Below, one piece after another: positions 1 to 6,164 of a stretch of DNA of 12,215 bases. The notes beneath the pieces are model-generated. The model made no database searches. It was given only the letters and a program-made list of their open reading frames with translations, and had not been told where the DNA came from. This DNA is from an uncultured Prevotellaceae bacterium (GTDB taxonomy: Bacteria > Bacteroidota > Bacteroidia > Bacteroidales > Bacteroidaceae), in NCBI GenBank assembly GCA_900315105.1, contig OMXX01000108.1, forward strand, positions 1-12,215, written 5' to 3'. Both the position numbers and the translations under genes were made by a program. Numbering within the stretch: the stretch's first letter is position 1; each line of letters begins with the position of its first letter.

Positions 1-137
1 TTGGTAAACTTGGTGATATTGGTAGCAACTGGTTATAATTGGTCATATCTGGTAGCATCTCAAGCACTTCAAAATAATCAAAGATTATACTGAATACAAA
101 GGGTTAGAGGATGTTGGGAGATATTGGGGAGATTGGT
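1..137. repeat. Helically phased TTGGT repeats upstream of the recombinase
   Basis: The motif TTGGT (or CTGGT) begins at 1, 10, 19, 29, 39 and 49, so the copies are 9-10 bp apart, close to one DNA turn. A second group (TTGGG, TTGGG, TTGGT) begins at 114, 124 and 133. The block 10-30 is repeated imperfectly at 39-60, each ending in TGGTAGCA plus three bases. The array may continue left of the window. Such phasing is known for iterons and for binding arrays of partition or recombinase proteins; which of these applies is not visible. The frame from position 1 is open to a TGA at 91-93, so part could be the tail of a gene cut by the window edge, but a 9-10 bp period does not suit coding DNA. Confidence 0.6.
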
Positions 138-140
138 AGA

Positions 141-180
141 CTTTTTTGAATAATTTGAATACAAGTACTTTTTTGAATAC
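141..180. promoter_or_regulatory. Triple TTTGAATA repeat just before the recombinase start
   Basis: TTTGAATA occurs at 145-152, 154-161 and 172-179, with offsets of 9 and 18 bp. The first and third copies extend to CTTTTTTGAATA (141-152 and 168-179). The last copy ends four bases before the ATG at 184. A protein bound here would cover the promoter and start site, so this is a plausible operator, perhaps for autoregulation by the recombinase. A partial promoter match exists (TTTG 145-148, TACTTTTT 166-173), but the 17-bp spacing is short. The regulatory role is inference. Confidence 0.4.
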
Positions 181-183
181 ATT

Positions 184-846
184 ATGAACAAAATAAAAGC
201 AATCATATATGCAAGGGTGAGTAGTTCTGGAAGTCTTGAGTATAGACAGAATACTGATAGACAAGTGAAGGACTTGACAGACTATGCAACCTATAAAGAG
301 TATGACTTGGTGAAGACCTATACAGAGCATATTAGTGGTGCAAAGAAGAACTCTGACAGACCTGTCTTAGCAGAGGCAATAGACAAGTGTAAAGAACTTG
401 TTGAGATAGGGAATAACAAAGTAATACTACTTGTCAGTGAACTCTCCAGAGTAGGAAGAAATGCCTTTGAAGTCCTTGAAACAATCAAGTCTTTAGTGGA
501 TAACCAAATCAATCTCTATCTCCAAAAGGAACAGATGACTTTACTTGATGATAATGGCAAACCAAGTTTATTTGCTCCAATTATGTTAGCAACTTTATCT
601 ACTTGTGCTCAACTTGAAAGAGAGAACATAACTTTTAGGTTGAACTCTGGTAGAAAGATGTACATAGAAAAAGGAGGCAAGTTAGGTAGGCCAAAAGGTT
701 CTGTTAAAAGCGATGACCAGAAGTTAGAGGAATACAAGGTTGTAATAACTCTTCTTAGGAAGAACTATACAATGAGGGATGTTGCCAAACTATCAGGTAA
801 GTCTATTTCCTCAGTTCAGAGAGTAAAGAAGTTGGTTTGTATATAA
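184..846 (+). CDS. Small serine recombinase (resolvase/invertase family)
   Basis: This 220-residue protein is a complete small serine recombinase, which cuts and rejoins DNA at paired sites through a phosphoserine link. The N-terminal catalytic domain (about 4-150) shows YARVSSS with the likely nucleophile Ser13 and Arg11, the LSRVGRN motif with Arg89 and Arg92, and QLERENITFR with Glu145 and Arg146. A GRPKGS segment (168-173) leads into a C-terminal helix-turn-helix (about 195-217), as in Hin and Mpi-type invertases; it is slightly longer than the usual 180-200 residues. The ATG at 184 is chosen because the catalytic domain begins immediately. No partner gene lies beside it. Phased repeats precede it and an imperfect dyad lies downstream (1059-1093), either of which could be a target. 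Whether it is an invertase, a resolvase or an element's own recombinase cannot be told from this window. Confidence 0.93.
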   Translation: MNKIKAIIYARVSSSGSLEYRQNTDRQVKDLTDYATYKEYDLVKTYTEHISGAKKNSDRPVLAEAIDKCKELVEIGNNKVILLVSELSRVGRNAFEVLETIKSLVDNQINLYLQKEQMTLLDDNGKPSLFAPIMLATLSTCAQLERENITFRLNSGRKMYIEKGGKLGRPKGSVKSDDQKLEEYKVVITLLRKNYTMRDVAKLSGKSISSVQRVKKLVCI

Positions 847-990
847 TAAGGTATACTATTACACCCACAAAAAGGGCAACCAATAAGGACAACCATGCCC
901 TTAAAGAACATACTAACTATTTGAAAATCAGAGTTGACCACTTATGGAGTGGGAATAGACTTCCGTAATGTTTTTGATAATAAATAATAT

Positions 991-1022
991 AAGCCCTTCA
1001 ATCCTCAACGGATTGGGGGCTT
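991..1022 (+). terminator. Possible hairpin terminator after the recombinase
   Basis: AAGCCC (991-996) pairs with GGGCTT (1017-1022), and CAATCC (999-1004) pairs with GGATTG (1010-1015). This gives a stem of about 13 pairs with one bulge and a 5-base loop. The following ATTGATTT is only moderately T-rich, so termination is likely but not certain. It lies about 145 bp after the recombinase stop. Confidence 0.5.
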
Positions 1023-1058
1023 ATTGATTTAATAGAAGTGTTAAAGTAGTTATGTTTT

Positions 1059-1093
1059 GTACAGAAAACAATAAAACAATTTGTTTCTTGTAC
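1059..1093. repeat. Imperfect dyad with repeated TTGTACAGA
   Basis: The arm 1059-1071 (GTACAGAAAACAA) matches the reverse complement of 1081-1093 at 11 of 13 positions, with a 9-bp centre. TTGTACAGA occurs directly at 1057-1065 and 1088-1096, 31 bp apart. The size is compatible with a recombinase or regulator site, but no function is shown. Confidence 0.4.
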
Positions 1094-1243
1094 AGATTAT
1101 TACTATTTTGCTCCCGAACAAGTATATATCAAACAAATGTAACCATTCCAAAGTATAGGAAACAATTAAATAATTTGAGTATCAATATTTGTGAATTGTA
1201 AGTGGTAAAGTAAGTTTGATAAGAAATAATAAGCGAAAATAAT

Positions 1244-1284
1244 AATCCCGTATAACTCAAGTGGTTATGCGGGATTTTTGTTTT
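1244..1284. terminator. Strong hairpin terminator, probably bidirectional
   Basis: AATCCCGTATAAC (1244-1256) pairs with GTTATGCGGGATT (1264-1276) over 13 pairs, including one G-U, with a 7-base loop. On the plus strand it is followed by a T-tract broken by one G (1275-1284). On the minus strand it is followed by ATTATTTT, and it lies 15 bp beyond the stop of the minus-strand gene at 1299, so it can serve both directions. Confidence 0.8.
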
Positions 1285-1298
1285 ATACGATACTGGAC

Positions 1299-2054
1299 TT
1301 ATAGTATAAATGTCCTTTGTGAGTCTGTCAACGCATTCTCGTATTGTCTATTAAGTTCATCATAAGAAAGGAAGTTGACACGATTTTGCTCGCGCAAATC
1401 CCGGAATGCCGTTTCATTTAGCTTACGGTTATATTCTTCCCTTCGGTAGTTTTCTGCAACTATAACCATTCGGGCGTTGAAATCCTGCAAGTCACAGAAC
1501 TTAAGTAAGGAGTTCTGAATATCGGTAGAATGTTCTACTTCAAAGAAGGAGTGTGGCATTTTTCGGTCGTTGAACCATATCACATCTATAGTGCTAGAAC
1601 GTTCGATTAAGTGACGATATGTGTAGTTGGGTATTTCGTTAAGACTTCTCAATTCACCTAATGTGGCTTCTTGCAGAAACATCCTATTCCTGTCTTGATT
1701 CGGCACAAAGGTGTCAAAGTGTCTCATTTCACCAACCTTAAGTAACAATCCCTGATAATAGTAGTGCGTGAACTGCTGAACCTCATTTGAATCAGCATTA
1801 GCATTCGTAACCTGAACAATTCCATTCGCCTCTAGTTGATGACGATGTGACTCAAGTGCATATAACCCTTTTCGCACCACATAAATCCCATTTGTATGCC
1901 TAACGATACGACGAATGGAAGCCTGAGGTGTTTGTGTTCCCCAAGTGCAATCAGGATTCTGCAAAGCAATCTGGTATATTTTACCTAATGGTGCTATGCC
2001 TCCTAGACTTTCTATTGCATCTATTACAGCTTGTGATTGAGTCATATCATTCAA
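1299..2054 (-). CDS. Predicted HARE-HTH plus PD-(D/E)XK nuclease
   Basis: This 251-residue protein is read as a two-part DNA-acting protein. Residues 5-70 resemble a winged-helix HARE-HTH domain: an AVIDAIESLGG start, TPQASIRRIVR at 42-52, then a beta hairpin ending RKGLYAL. The later part carries IDVIW (Asp157) followed by FFEVEHST (Glu172, Glu174). This is the spaced D...ExE pattern of a PD-(D/E)XK-type nuclease in which the usual ExK lysine is replaced by glutamate. The following LLKFCDL resembles predicted restriction-like nucleases with FEVEHT cores. By analogy it may cut foreign or modified DNA, but no cognate methylase is present. The ATG at 2054 precedes a second ATG at 2045. Its promoter block is nearly identical to that of the DinD gene, implying co-regulation. 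The family assignment is by motif only. Confidence 0.65.
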   Translation of the reverse strand: MNDMTQSQAVIDAIESLGGIAPLGKIYQIALQNPDCTWGTQTPQASIRRIVRHTNGIYVVRKGLYALESHRHQLEANGIVQVTNANADSNEVQQFTHYYYQGLLLKVGEMRHFDTFVPNQDRNRMFLQEATLGELRSLNEIPNYTYRHLIERSSTIDVIWFNDRKMPHSFFEVEHSTDIQNSLLKFCDLQDFNARMVIVAENYRREEYNRKLNETAFRDLREQNRVNFLSYDELNRQYENALTDSQRTFIL

Positions 2055-2112
2055 TAATTAAGACAAAAGATCATATTCTTATAAAGTTCCTTTATAAAAG
2101 GAAGTAGATTTT

Positions 2113-2141
2113 GCAAAAATACTAATTAATTTTGAAAATAA
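2113..2141 (-). promoter_or_regulatory. Shared promoter block, copy 1 (nuclease gene)
   Basis: Read on the minus strand, the block contains TATTTTTG (2121 to 2114), a match to the Bacteroidetes -7 box TAnnTTTG. Upstream of it lies AATTAATT and the dyad ATTTTCAAAAT (2139 to 2129). The block matches 3319-3347 at 27 of 29 positions. The two differences fall on the free nn positions of the -7 box. No clear -33 TTTG lies at the usual spacing, so the conserved upstream part may bind an activator or repressor. Confidence 0.65.
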
Positions 2142-2214
2142 AGTCATTATCAATAATTTTTATATAACATATCTTATTTTTTGCGTATTTCTGCTCAACT
2201 TTCTCATTTTTATG

Positions 2215-2258
2215 TATATTTGTGTTTTGAAATGACTATACTAAACAATATAGTCGTT
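2215..2258 (+). promoter_or_regulatory. Promoter-like box followed by operator-like dyad
   Basis: TATATTTG at 2215-2222 fits TAnnTTTG, without a good -33 box. Twelve bases on, AATGACTATA (2231-2240) faces TATAGTCGTT (2249-2258): 10-bp arms with one mismatch and an 8-bp spacer, where a repressor would block transcription. No gene follows on the plus strand, so it could drive a short RNA, run antisense to dinD, or be left from a lost gene. Confidence 0.35.
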
Positions 2259-2370
2259 AACAAAATAAAGACGGTTCTATATGCAACTATTCTACTAACA
2301 AATAATATTTAAAATATGAGCAATATGTAATAATCCTTTTTGGCTTATAGCCATAACTATGACTGATTAA

Positions 2371-3195
2371 TCATTTCTTCGGCAGCATCTTCTTTTCTTC
2401 AGATGCCAATCTGCGTTCTACTTTCTTTACATCCTCACCTGCTGGAAGCTGTTCTGGAACAATTCCACGACTGAGGAGCATGTCACGAACAGCTTTGTTG
2501 TTGTCAATGTGTTCTCTTTCAATAGAGGTCATTCCGTGAAGGTCTTTCTGCTGAACATTCACGCTCGTCATTTCTGCAGCAAAGTCCTTTGCCTTGATGC
2601 TTATAGTGGGGAGGAAGTCGGCAACGGCACGATTGGCAGGCGCCCCTAATCTACGCTTAAGCATGGCGGTATTCATGTGGAATAGTGCCTGATCACCTTT
2701 GCTACGAATAATAGCAAATCCCTTATCGTCAACACCACGCTCATAGAGAACACCCGACAACAGTTTTTCTGTCTCTGCTAACTTATGGCGAGCCTTCACG
2801 CGTTCGTATTCCAATACTCTGCGTTCTACCATCTCTGCAATACGTGTCTGTACGGCAAAGTAGTTTTGGGCAAAGGATATCTCGGGTTTGCGAGGGTCAC
2901 CATTTTGAGCTACAAGGTAGCATGCATAGCGAGTAAGCATGAAGTCATCAATTTCACGTTCTGAGCCACTTCCTAATGACACCATTTTACTGACGCCGGT
3001 AAAATGGTCTGAAACCTCTACACCAGCATTTTTGCAAGCCTCTTGTGCTTTGGATAGAACATTTTCAAAGGTCTGCCATTTGGCATATCCAAGCAAGACG
3101 CACAACTCGCGAGCACTCCAGCATTCAACACCATCATATTCGCATGCAATGGATTCAAACTTATCGAATAGATTCTTTATATCTTCGGATTTCAT
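2371..3195 (-). CDS. dinD: DNA-damage-inducible protein D (DinD-like)
   Basis: The 274-residue protein matches DinD, about the same length as the E. coli protein. Residues 20-115 form a BRO-N-like domain ([19 protein letters not shown] at 25-43, then DHFTGV and [24 protein letters not shown]). A helical, charged middle (115-150) leads to the C-terminal region with RSKGDQALF and the conserved [19 protein letters not shown] segment near 222-240. E. coli DinD is an SOS-induced protein reported to inhibit RecA filament activity; here the role is inferred from family membership. The ATG at 3195 follows a leader of about 115 bases from the promoter block at 3319-3347. That block is shared with the nuclease gene downstream, although the 316-bp gap argues against one transcript. 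Many DinD genes lie in mobile or defence regions, which fits this setting. Confidence 0.9.
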   Translation of the reverse strand: MKSEDIKNLFDKFESIACEYDGVECWSARELCVLLGYAKWQTFENVLSKAQEACKNAGVEVSDHFTGVSKMVSLGSGSEREIDDFMLTRYACYLVAQNGDPRKPEISFAQNYFAVQTRIAEMVERRVLEYERVKARHKLAETEKLLSGVLYERGVDDKGFAIIRSKGDQALFHMNTAMLKRRLGAPANRAVADFLPTISIKAKDFAAEMTSVNVQQKDLHGMTSIEREHIDNNKAVRDMLLSRGIVPEQLPAGEDVKKVERRLASEEKKMLPKK

Positions 3196-3318
3196 ATTTT
3201 TCTTTTATTTATATTGTTAATCAATCACTTCCCAATGTCCTGTTTTATTACAACCCACAACTGGTACCTCAAGAGCATGATTTTAATAATAAAAATAATA
3301 ATAGAAATAGCGAGTTCT

Positions 3319-3347
3319 GCAAAGTTACTAATTAATTTTGAAAATAA
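3319..3347 (-). promoter_or_regulatory. Shared promoter block, copy 2 (dinD)
   Basis: On the minus strand TAACTTTG (3327 to 3320) is a full TAnnTTTG -7 box followed by CA. Upstream comes the same AATTAATT and ATTTTCAAAAT (3345 to 3335) as in copy 1. The near-identity ends just after the dyad (about 3347), which suggests one regulated unit copied or maintained in front of both genes. Confidence 0.7.
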
Positions 3348-3629
3348 GGTTAAGAACGATATTTTTTATTGGGGAACGGCAAAATTTAACATTTTATCCT
3401 CTCTTTGTGGCCAATTGACCGTAGTATGATGATCTATGTCACCCGAATAGAATATGGAAGTAATACTCACGCAGATACCATGCTTTTTCCCACACCTCCA
3501 AGCATTTCAATCAATATCTTTAAAATACGAATAGAATAGCCTGAGAAGTATAATGGATACCAAATTGAGCAAAAAACCGAAAACGATTACAGAAACTTAT
3601 GCCTATATTCAAAAATAATACAATAAAAA

Positions 3630-3661
3630 TTTGGAGCATTCATAAAAATTCATTACTTTTG
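3630..3661 (+). promoter_or_regulatory. Near-consensus Bacteroidetes promoter
   Basis: TTTG at 3630-3633 and TACTTTTG at 3654-3661 are separated by 20 bp, close to the published Bacteroides fragilis housekeeping promoter pattern. Transcription would begin near 3667-3670 and run toward the small frame at 3689 and, if it reads through the hairpin, the regulator gene at 4061. It is the best promoter match in the window. Confidence 0.75.
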
Positions 3662-3688
3662 CCCATTGAAGACTTGAGACGGACCTAA

Positions 3689-3757
3689 ATGATAACCCTA
3701 AAAAATGGTTACAAGTTGTTTTCCTTCGTGAAGGCTAAAAATTTTTATGATGGATAA
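3689..3757 (+). CDS. Possible 22-residue leader peptide with overlapping hairpin
   Basis: An ATG about 20 bases after the predicted transcription start opens a 22-codon frame (begins MITLKNGYK, ends KNFYDG) closed by TAA at 3755-3757. No family is recognised and a frame this short can arise by chance. Two hairpins overlap it: TAACC (3692-3696) with GGTTA (3707-3711), then CCTTC (3723-3727) with GAAGG (3730-3734). TTTT before and AAAA after can extend the second stem. A TTTTT run (3742-3746) lies close by, so the second hairpin could end transcription. This arrangement could be an attenuator controlled by translation of the peptide, or a small RNA of about 80 bases. Both readings are inference. 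Confidence 0.25.
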   Translation: MITLKNGYKLFSFVKAKNFYDG

Positions 3758-4060
3758 TAATAGTTGATTATGGTTCGTTTATATTATTTATCTTTCAATT
3801 TCATGGTAGAATTTTTATTGAGTGTAATTTATATTTAATGGTAGATTCGTAACATCTGTTATTGAAATGTTGGATAAAAATGAGGTATAATTTAATCTGT
3901 TAATTCTGTAATGTTACTTTGATACTGCTTTATGACAACTTTCTTTGACATTGACAAACATGATTTGGGGATATTTAATAATATCAATACTTGTTATTAG
4001 CAAGAAAAATTTTCTTTGTTAATTTATTTAAGTTATAATTTAATTTTTATATAATATATT

Positions 4061-4741
4061 ATGATGATACAGCCAATATTTAAAAATCCGTTTTCAACAT
4101 TGTATTCTATTAATGATTTGTCATTAAAATCATTTGAATTAAAACAACAAAGTAAAATGTTAGTAAAAATTCTTATTGTAGATGATCATGATTTTGAATA
4201 TAAAAATGAGATGGTAAATTTTGACTTCTGCCTAAAATCTGTAGACGATATCGCTCAATTGGATTTTGTGTCAGATTATGATATTATTATCTGCGATATT
4301 AGGGGAGTTGGAAAAAAATTAGGTTATACTAAATATGAGGGAGTTGGTCTCATTAATGATATAAAGAAAAGATATCCATATAAGCTTTATGGAGTATATA
4401 CTGGTAATGATGTTAGTTTAGAGATGACCGCTATGCTTGATGGTGTAAAGATATTACCAAAGAATCTTGACAAGGAAGATTGGAAAGACATATTAGATTC
4501 TTTTGTAAAAGAGGCTATGGATCCAAAAACTTTATGGATAAAAATGAGAAATTATCTCTTGAAGGAGGGGGTTCCAATATTTGATGTCACACTCCTTGAG
4601 CATAAATATGTTTATTGTATGAAATATAAAAAAGGGGATGTTTCTCATCTATTTGATGATATAAATCATAATATTCCTGCAGATATGAAGAGTTTCTTTA
4701 TTAATGTTTCTTCCAATATTGCAACCCAATTACTATTTTAA
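4061..4741 (+). CDS. Atypical response regulator, receiver plus unknown C-terminal part
   Basis: Residues 33-150 form a receiver domain: beta-1 KILIVDDHD with the acidic pair Asp41-Asp42, the probable phosphorylated Asp79 in IIICDIRG, Thr114 in VYTGN and Lys134 in ILPK. The loop after Asp79 is unusual (RGVGKKLGYTKYEGVG), longer and more basic than normal. The last 75 residues match no DNA-binding or enzyme domain I recognise, so the regulator probably acts by protein contact or by buffering phosphate. The receiver starts at Met33, so the ATG at 4157 is a possible alternative start; the 32-residue extension from 4061 is unexplained. The kinase gene starts one base after the stop, so they are almost surely co-transcribed and partners. 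Codon use is extremely AT-rich compared with the 9-11 kb genes. Confidence 0.8.
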   Translation: MMIQPIFKNPFSTLYSINDLSLKSFELKQQSKMLVKILIVDDHDFEYKNEMVNFDFCLKSVDDIAQLDFVSDYDIIICDIRGVGKKLGYTKYEGVGLINDIKKRYPYKLYGVYTGNDVSLEMTAMLDGVKILPKNLDKEDWKDILDSFVKEAMDPKTLWIKMRNYLLKEGVPIFDVTLLEHKYVYCMKYKKGDVSHLFDDINHNIPADMKSFFINVSSNIATQLLF

Positions 4742-4742
4742 T

Positions 4743-5870
4743 ATGAAATCCTTTGCTTTCCCATATAAAATTTTAAAAACTTCAGAGATTATCTCTGGTA
4801 GTATATTTGACACTCCATCTTTTTGTCTTCAACAAAAATCAAATCCAAAATGTAAACAGTTTTATAGTCAGTTAGGTATTGAAACTGGTTTAACCATTTG
4901 TCCTTATGGTTTTGCTGCAGAGCGAATTATTTATGGTGGACAAGATATTATTTTTACATGTTTAAATATCGAAAAAAAAAGTAATAAAAAAGAAATACAA
5001 AAAAGAGTTAAAGAGAATGAGTTTTTACCGCGACTTCATCAGGAAAAATATCAACAAATTAAAGCAGAATCAATAGATTCAATGAATGATTCTACCTGTT
5101 CTAATACCGAATTGGAACAAGCGCGAAAAAATGCAATTGTAGAAAATGAAAGAGAAGCGTTGGATAATGCAATTCATGAAATTCATAATCTAACAAATCA
5201 ACTTACTAGTCGTGCAGATAAACTATCTGTTGCTGTAGGAGAAAGCTATAAGGATTTTGATAGCATAGAACGATTAAGCAAGAATATTTACAGTCTTTCC
5301 AATCTTATGGCAATAAGATTAGACTCTTATAAAATAGAGGTTGATCCCACCCAACTAAATATAGCTTCTTTTATTCCAATACCAATATTTAGGAAAGTTG
5401 AAAAAGCATATAAATGTTTGTCAGAGAAAGCAACAAGGAAAAATATCAAAATACCTCTTATTGGTAATAGCTACAATAAATATAATGCAGGTCCTTTATT
5501 AGAAATTGCTTTTTTTATTATTTTAGAAAATGCAATTAAGTATTCTCCGTCAAACTCAACAATTGATGTTTACTTTGATGAAAATGGGGATAAATTAAAA
5601 TTAACCTTTTCAAACTGGGCTATACGTCCAAGTAAAGATGAATCCACCAAGAGATATACAGAAAGAGGATATCGAGGCAAAAGTATTATTTTGCAAGACA
5701 CAACACAAGGAAGAGGTATAGGCATGTATTTGTTGAATCAGATTTGTAATACGTTTAAAGTCTCGTTTAGTTATGGTTTTGATATGCAAAGCCACAAATG
5801 TTTTAATAATGACAATTACTCATATTCCAAGTTTTCTGTAAAATTGGAGTTTAATAATATGGAGATATGA
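4743..5870 (+). CDS. Cytoplasmic sensor histidine kinase partnered with the regulator
   Basis: From the ATG at 4743 the protein has 375 residues and no transmembrane segment, so it senses an internal signal. The N-terminal part has three cysteines (28, 37, 53, the last in TICPYGF) that could bind a metal, cluster or ligand. A charged coiled-coil-like stretch (about 78-142) leads to the H-box HEIHNLTNQL with His145 as probable phosphate acceptor. The GHKL ATPase follows: N-box FFIILENAIKYSP (Asn263), FSNWAI where DxGxG is expected, RGYRG and the glycine loop QGRGIGM (323-327). The changed G1 box may alter ATP handling. The start at 4743 is preferred over an upstream in-frame ATG at 4704, because it lies one base after the regulator stop and avoids overlap. 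A terminator closes the operon at 5953-5995. The kinase assignment is secure; the signal and output are unknown. Confidence 0.85.
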   Translation: MKSFAFPYKILKTSEIISGSIFDTPSFCLQQKSNPKCKQFYSQLGIETGLTICPYGFAAERIIYGGQDIIFTCLNIEKKSNKKEIQKRVKENEFLPRLHQEKYQQIKAESIDSMNDSTCSNTELEQARKNAIVENEREALDNAIHEIHNLTNQLTSRADKLSVAVGESYKDFDSIERLSKNIYSLSNLMAIRLDSYKIEVDPTQLNIASFIPIPIFRKVEKAYKCLSEKATRKNIKIPLIGNSYNKYNAGPLLEIAFFIILENAIKYSPSNSTIDVYFDENGDKLKLTFSNWAIRPSKDESTKRYTERGYRGKSIILQDTTQGRGIGMYLLNQICNTFKVSFSYGFDMQSHKCFNNDNYSYSKFSVKLEFNNMEI

Positions 5871-5952
5871 ATTTCATTTAGTCTTTCAAATTCCCAAACT
5901 GATTGATAGAGAATGTGAAACTCAATAAGCATTTGAATATATAACCACAATT

Positions 5953-5995
5953 TCCCCATTCTGCCTTTGCAGTTTGGGGATTTTCTGTTTTTTTT
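5953..5995 (+). terminator. Terminator of the regulator-kinase operon
   Basis: TCCCCA (5953-5958) pairs with TGGGGA (5975-5980) and CTGC (5961-5964) with GCAG (5969-5972) around a 4-base loop. An internal TT/TT mismatch separates the two parts. The stem is followed by TTTTCTG and a run of eight T. It lies about 80 bp beyond the kinase stop. Confidence 0.85.
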
Positions 5996-6000
5996 GTTTA

Positions 6001-6159
6001 TTACCTGACACTAATATCTCGAAATTTTTTCCCTATACGCCCCTCAATTATCCAATCCGCAATATCACTCTTGCCATCAATACCCGGAGACTGCATAACC
6101 AAGAAAAGCGCAATATCCTTCATGCTCTCCAATTTCTCGTTCCATTCATCGAACTCACG
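6001..6159 (-). pseudogene. Truncated 3' end of an unidentified gene
   Basis: On the minus strand 52 codons read as convincing protein (DEWNEKLESMKDIALFLVMQ, then PGIDGKSDIADWIIEG and GRIGKKFRDISVR) and end at TAA (6003 to 6001). The frame is closed upstream by TAA at 6160-6162 and has no proper start. It is richer in G+C and more balanced in codon use than the DNA on both sides. It therefore looks like the tail of a gene whose 5' part was removed or replaced. The break falls within a few bases of the GNAT stop at 6165, so the AT-rich GNAT segment probably arrived there. The parent family is not recognised and no matching 5' part is seen elsewhere in the window. Confidence 0.55.
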
Positions 6160-6164
6160 TTAAA

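Larger units (their letters stand above)
847..1298. other. Intergenic region with hairpins and an inverted repeat
   Basis: No convincing gene is visible in this 452-bp gap. It holds a hairpin at 991-1022, an imperfect dyad at 1059-1093 and a strong terminator at 1244-1284, each listed separately. A short open frame (about 926-988, ending NVFDNK) follows a stop and has no start codon; it could be a vestige of a gene end but is not recognised. Confidence 0.6.
2055..2370. other. Intergenic region between nuclease gene and dinD
   Basis: This 316-bp gap holds the nuclease promoter block (2113-2141) and, pointing the other way, a TATATTTG box at 2215-2222 followed by a dyad at 2231-2258. Beyond these it is AT-rich with no reading frame above about ten codons. 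No terminator with a T-tract is seen after dinD. Confidence 0.6.
3196..4060. other. Long intergenic region before the regulator-kinase pair
   Basis: This 865-bp region contains the dinD leader and promoter block (3319-3347), a near-consensus plus-strand promoter (3630-3661), and a small frame with hairpin (3689-3757). The stretch 3758-4060 is very AT-rich with no long frame and no second clear promoter, so the regulator gene may have a leader of nearly 400 bases. The stretch 3366-3500 has an open minus-strand frame without a start codon, possibly a gene vestige. Confidence 0.6.

Noticed and set aside
1..93. Open frame at the left edge as the end of a gene
   Set aside because: The 9-10 bp repeat period does not fit codons and the predicted residues match nothing known; only mentioned in the repeat entry.
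911..928. Third possible copy of the shared promoter block (TACTAACTATTTGAAAAT)
   Set aside because: It is two bases shorter, the -7 box is broken, and it would run antisense to the recombinase; it is probably coincidence or a decayed relic.
3366..3500. Minus-strand open frame of about 44 codons ending MLNFAVPQ
   Set aside because: There is no upstream start codon and no recognised family; not enough to call a pseudogene.
3630..4060. Retron or diversity-generating element as explanation of the hairpins
   Set aside because: No reverse transcriptase is present in the window.
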